From positions 1 through 5,624 of the forward strand of contig DIKR01000090.1 of NCBI GenBank assembly GCA_002424625.1: a DNA stretch of 5,624 nt, in the 5' to 3' direction. This DNA is from Desulfuromonadaceae bacterium UBA5613 (lineage in GTDB: Bacteria > Desulfobacterota > Desulfuromonadia > Desulfuromonadales > UBA2197). This document shows, piece by piece, positions 4,523-5,624 of the stretch. A program made the position numbers and the translations under genes. The notes beneath the pieces are model-generated. The model did not search any database. It was not told the origin of the DNA and saw nothing but the letters and a program-made list of their open reading frames with translations. Every line of letters begins with the position of its first letter. Position 1 is the stretch's first letter.

Positions 4523-4945
4523 ATGAGCCGCCTGAGCCCTGACCACGCAAACAGTGAAGAGATCATTCCTATCGGTGAACTGGCAAACACCCTGGGACTA
4601 ACAACGCGCACTCTCCGCTACTGGGAAGAAGTCGGTATGATCGAGTCGGTTCCGCGAGCAGACGGCGCTACCCGCGGCTACACTCCCTACTACGTGCGAC
4701 GCATTCGCTTCATCATGAAGTTGAAGGATTTCGGTCTCACCATCAAGGAGATGCAGGACCTGTACGTGGCGTACGGCGAAGCCAAGCAGACCGAGCGCAT
4801 GATCCCGCGCCTGGTCGAGATCCTGGACGAACATATCAATAAGGTCGATGAAAAGATGGCGAAACTGGCTTCCCTGCGCAAAGATATCGTCGAGTACCGG
4901 CAAAAGATCAGCTCCAGACTCGCCTCCTCCAACACCAAGGAATAG
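4523..4945 (+). CDS. MerR-family transcriptional regulator
   Basis: DNA-binding regulator of 140 residues. The N-terminal winged helix-turn-helix is clear: IPIGELANTLGLTTRTLRYWEEVGMI (15-40) with the diagnostic TxRTLRYWE, then the wing RGYTPYYVRRIRFI (51-64) and the second helical pair LKDFGLTIKEMQDL (67-80). Residues about 95-132 form a charged helix with heptad character, expected to be the dimerisation coiled coil. The C-terminal effector region is very short, and the protein has no cysteine at all, which argues against the metal- and redox-sensing branch (MerR, CueR, ZntR, SoxR). GGA at 4515-4517 lies 5 nt before the ATG. The gene is divergent from the MFS gene across a region rich in dyads. 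MerR proteins of catabolic pathways, such as LiuR types, are an alternative model, but the ligand is not readable. It likely controls the MFS gene, dctPQM and itself. Confidence 0.92.
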   Translation: MSRLSPDHANSEEIIPIGELANTLGLTTRTLRYWEEVGMIESVPRADGATRGYTPYYVRRIRFIMKLKDFGLTIKEMQDLYVAYGEAKQTERMIPRLVEILDEHINKVDEKMAKLASLRKDIVEYRQKISSRLASSNTKE

Positions 4946-4957
4946 TTCCGCTAAAGG

Positions 4958-4971
4958 CTGTCGCCTGACAG
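4958..4971 (+). repeat. Small hairpin after merR
   Basis: CTGTC (4958-4962) and GACAG (4967-4971) around a GCCT loop, 13 nt past the merR stop. The stem is short and there is no T-run. The remaining sequence between merR and the terminator (4946-5042) shows nothing else recognisable. Confidence 0.25.
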
Positions 4972-5042
4972 GGGAATTGAAGACGCATTACGACTCTCCG
5001 AAAAACGTACCCGGATGAGTCATTATTCTCTCTGCGCACTTA

Positions 5043-5086
5043 AAAAAAGGTCCATTGTCGGTCAATCCGGCAAGTGGACCTTTTTT
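5043..5086. terminator. Bidirectional intrinsic terminator between merR and comM
   Basis: The outer stem pairs AAAAAAGGTCCA (5043-5054) perfectly with TGGACCTTTTTT (5075-5086). An inner stem, TTGTCGG (5055-5061) with CCGGCAA (5067-5073, one G-U pair), closes a TCAAT loop; G5074 is a single bulge. This gives 19 pairs in total. The A-run and T-run provide a U-tract for transcripts from either side, so it can end both merR (plus) and the convergent comM (minus). Confidence 0.9.
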
Positions 5087-5100
5087 AGTGCGTACGGCAG

Positions 5101-5116
5101 GGCGCGTGTAAGCGCC
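5101..5116. repeat. GC-rich hairpin just after the comM stop
   Basis: GGCGC (5101-5105) and GCGCC (5112-5116) around a 6-nt loop, lying between the comM stop codon and the bidirectional terminator. No T-run follows on the minus strand. It may slow polymerase or protect the comM 3' end; the role is uncertain. Confidence 0.3.
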
Positions 5117-5124
5117 AACACTTG

Positions 5125-5624
5125 TTACCCCATGCGCCGATCGAGACTCCGGTACTGAATCGCTTCAGCAAGGTGTTGTTCGCGGATATGCTCCGAGCGG
5201 TCGAGATCGGCAATCGTCCGGGCGACCTTGAGGATGCGCGAGTAACTGCGGGCGGAAAGACCGAGGCGTTCGGTGACGAGTTTGAGAAGACGGTGCCCGG
5301 CTTCGTCCGGTTCGCAGAATTTGCGAATGAGGCGCGCCGGCATCTGGGCGTTGCAGTGGATGCGGCTGTGACTGAGGCGTTCTTTCTGGATGGAGCGGCA
5401 GGCTTCGACGCGTCGGGCAATGACCTCCGACGCTTCGGTGTCGGTGCGGTCGACGAGATCGCGATACTTCACCGCCGGTACTTCGATCTGAATGTCGATA
5501 CGGTCAAGCAAGGGGCCGGAGATCTTCGAGCGGTAGCGCTGCACCGCGATCGGCGGGCAGGAGCAGGGATGGGCGCTGTCGCCGAGATAACCGCAGGGGC
5601 AGGGGTTCATCGCCGAGACGAGCA
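5125..5624 (-). CDS. comM: ComM/YifB-family magnesium chelatase-like AAA+ protein, C-terminal part
   Basis: C-terminal third of a ComM/YifB protein; 165 residues are visible of a family with about 500, and the 5' part lies beyond the window. Family members are hexameric AAA+ ATPases; ComM has been described as a branch-migration helicase that extends recombination during natural transformation. Visible hallmarks are SAMNPCPCGYLGD followed by HPCSCPP (cysteines at visible residues 8, 10, 20 and 22, the characteristic metal-site-like cluster), RYRSKISGPLLDRIDI (29-44) and the C-terminal chelatase-like domain with LGLSARSYSRILKVARTIADL and LAEAIQYR. The gene ends with TAA at 5125-5127. It is convergent with merR and separated from it by a strong terminator, so it has no apparent link to the transport locus. 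The Walker motifs lie outside the window, so activity cannot be judged. Confidence 0.93.
   Translation of the reverse strand, partial: LVSAMNPCPCGYLGDSAHPCSCPPIAVQRYRSKISGPLLDRIDIQIEVPAVKYRDLVDRTDTEASEVIARRVEACRSIQKERLSHSRIHCNAQMPARLIRKFCEPDEAGHRLLKLVTERLGLSARSYSRILKVARTIADLDRSEHIREQHLAEAIQYRSLDRRMG

Noticed and set aside
4523..4945. Metal- or redox-sensing role for the MerR protein
   Set aside because: No cysteine is present anywhere in the protein, so the usual metal or iron-sulfur ligands are missing.

Overview
The window holds part of a transport locus followed by an unrelated housekeeping gene, and looks like a chromosomal segment of a Gram-negative bacterium. The gene content (a tripartite TRAP carboxylate transporter, an MFS permease, a MerR-type regulator and a ComM/YifB-type AAA+ protein) together with fairly GC-rich genes separated by AT-rich intergenic stretches would fit a Desulfuromonadales/Geobacter-like deltaproteobacterium. 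That placement is an inference from general resemblance, not from a diagnostic sequence.

Layout. Positions 1-2363 (minus strand) carry a complete dctP, a complete dctQ and the N-terminal 280 codons of dctM, in P-Q-M transcription order. The spacing is tight: an ATGA overlap between P and Q, and 5 nt between Q and M. Positions 2364-2768 are an AT-rich regulatory region. Positions 2769-4094 (minus) encode a 12-TM MFS permease. Positions 4095-4522 are a second regulatory region, shared divergently with a 140-residue MerR-family regulator at 4523-4945 (plus). A long bidirectional terminator at 5043-5086 separates this regulator from the convergent 3' end of a comM/yifB gene (5125 to beyond the window end).

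The most interesting signal is in the two intergenic regions, not in the proteins. The regions upstream of dctP and of the MFS gene share three matching blocks in the same order, orientation and nearly the same spacing. The largest is a 31-bp block with 28 identities; the others are a 19-bp block with 17 identities and an exact 10-mer. The large block lies 288 and 284 nt upstream of the two start codons. It contains, read on the minus strand, TTGACATGCACGTAA, in which a perfect -35 hexamer is fused to a TTACGT half-site. Further ACGT-centred sites occur in both regions, including a perfect 12-bp palindrome (4204-4215) and a TTGACGTAAAA just before the merR start codon. The simplest reading is a small local regulon: the MerR protein, itself apparently autoregulated, controls two different secondary transporters through shared operators. 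The MerR protein has no cysteine, so it is unlikely to be a thiol-based metal sensor; an organic ligand related to the transported substrate is more likely, but unproven. The merR promoter also carries a perfect 16-bp palindrome and a separate dyad inside the -35/-10 spacer.

No tRNA, rRNA, CRISPR array, insertion sequence or phage gene was seen.
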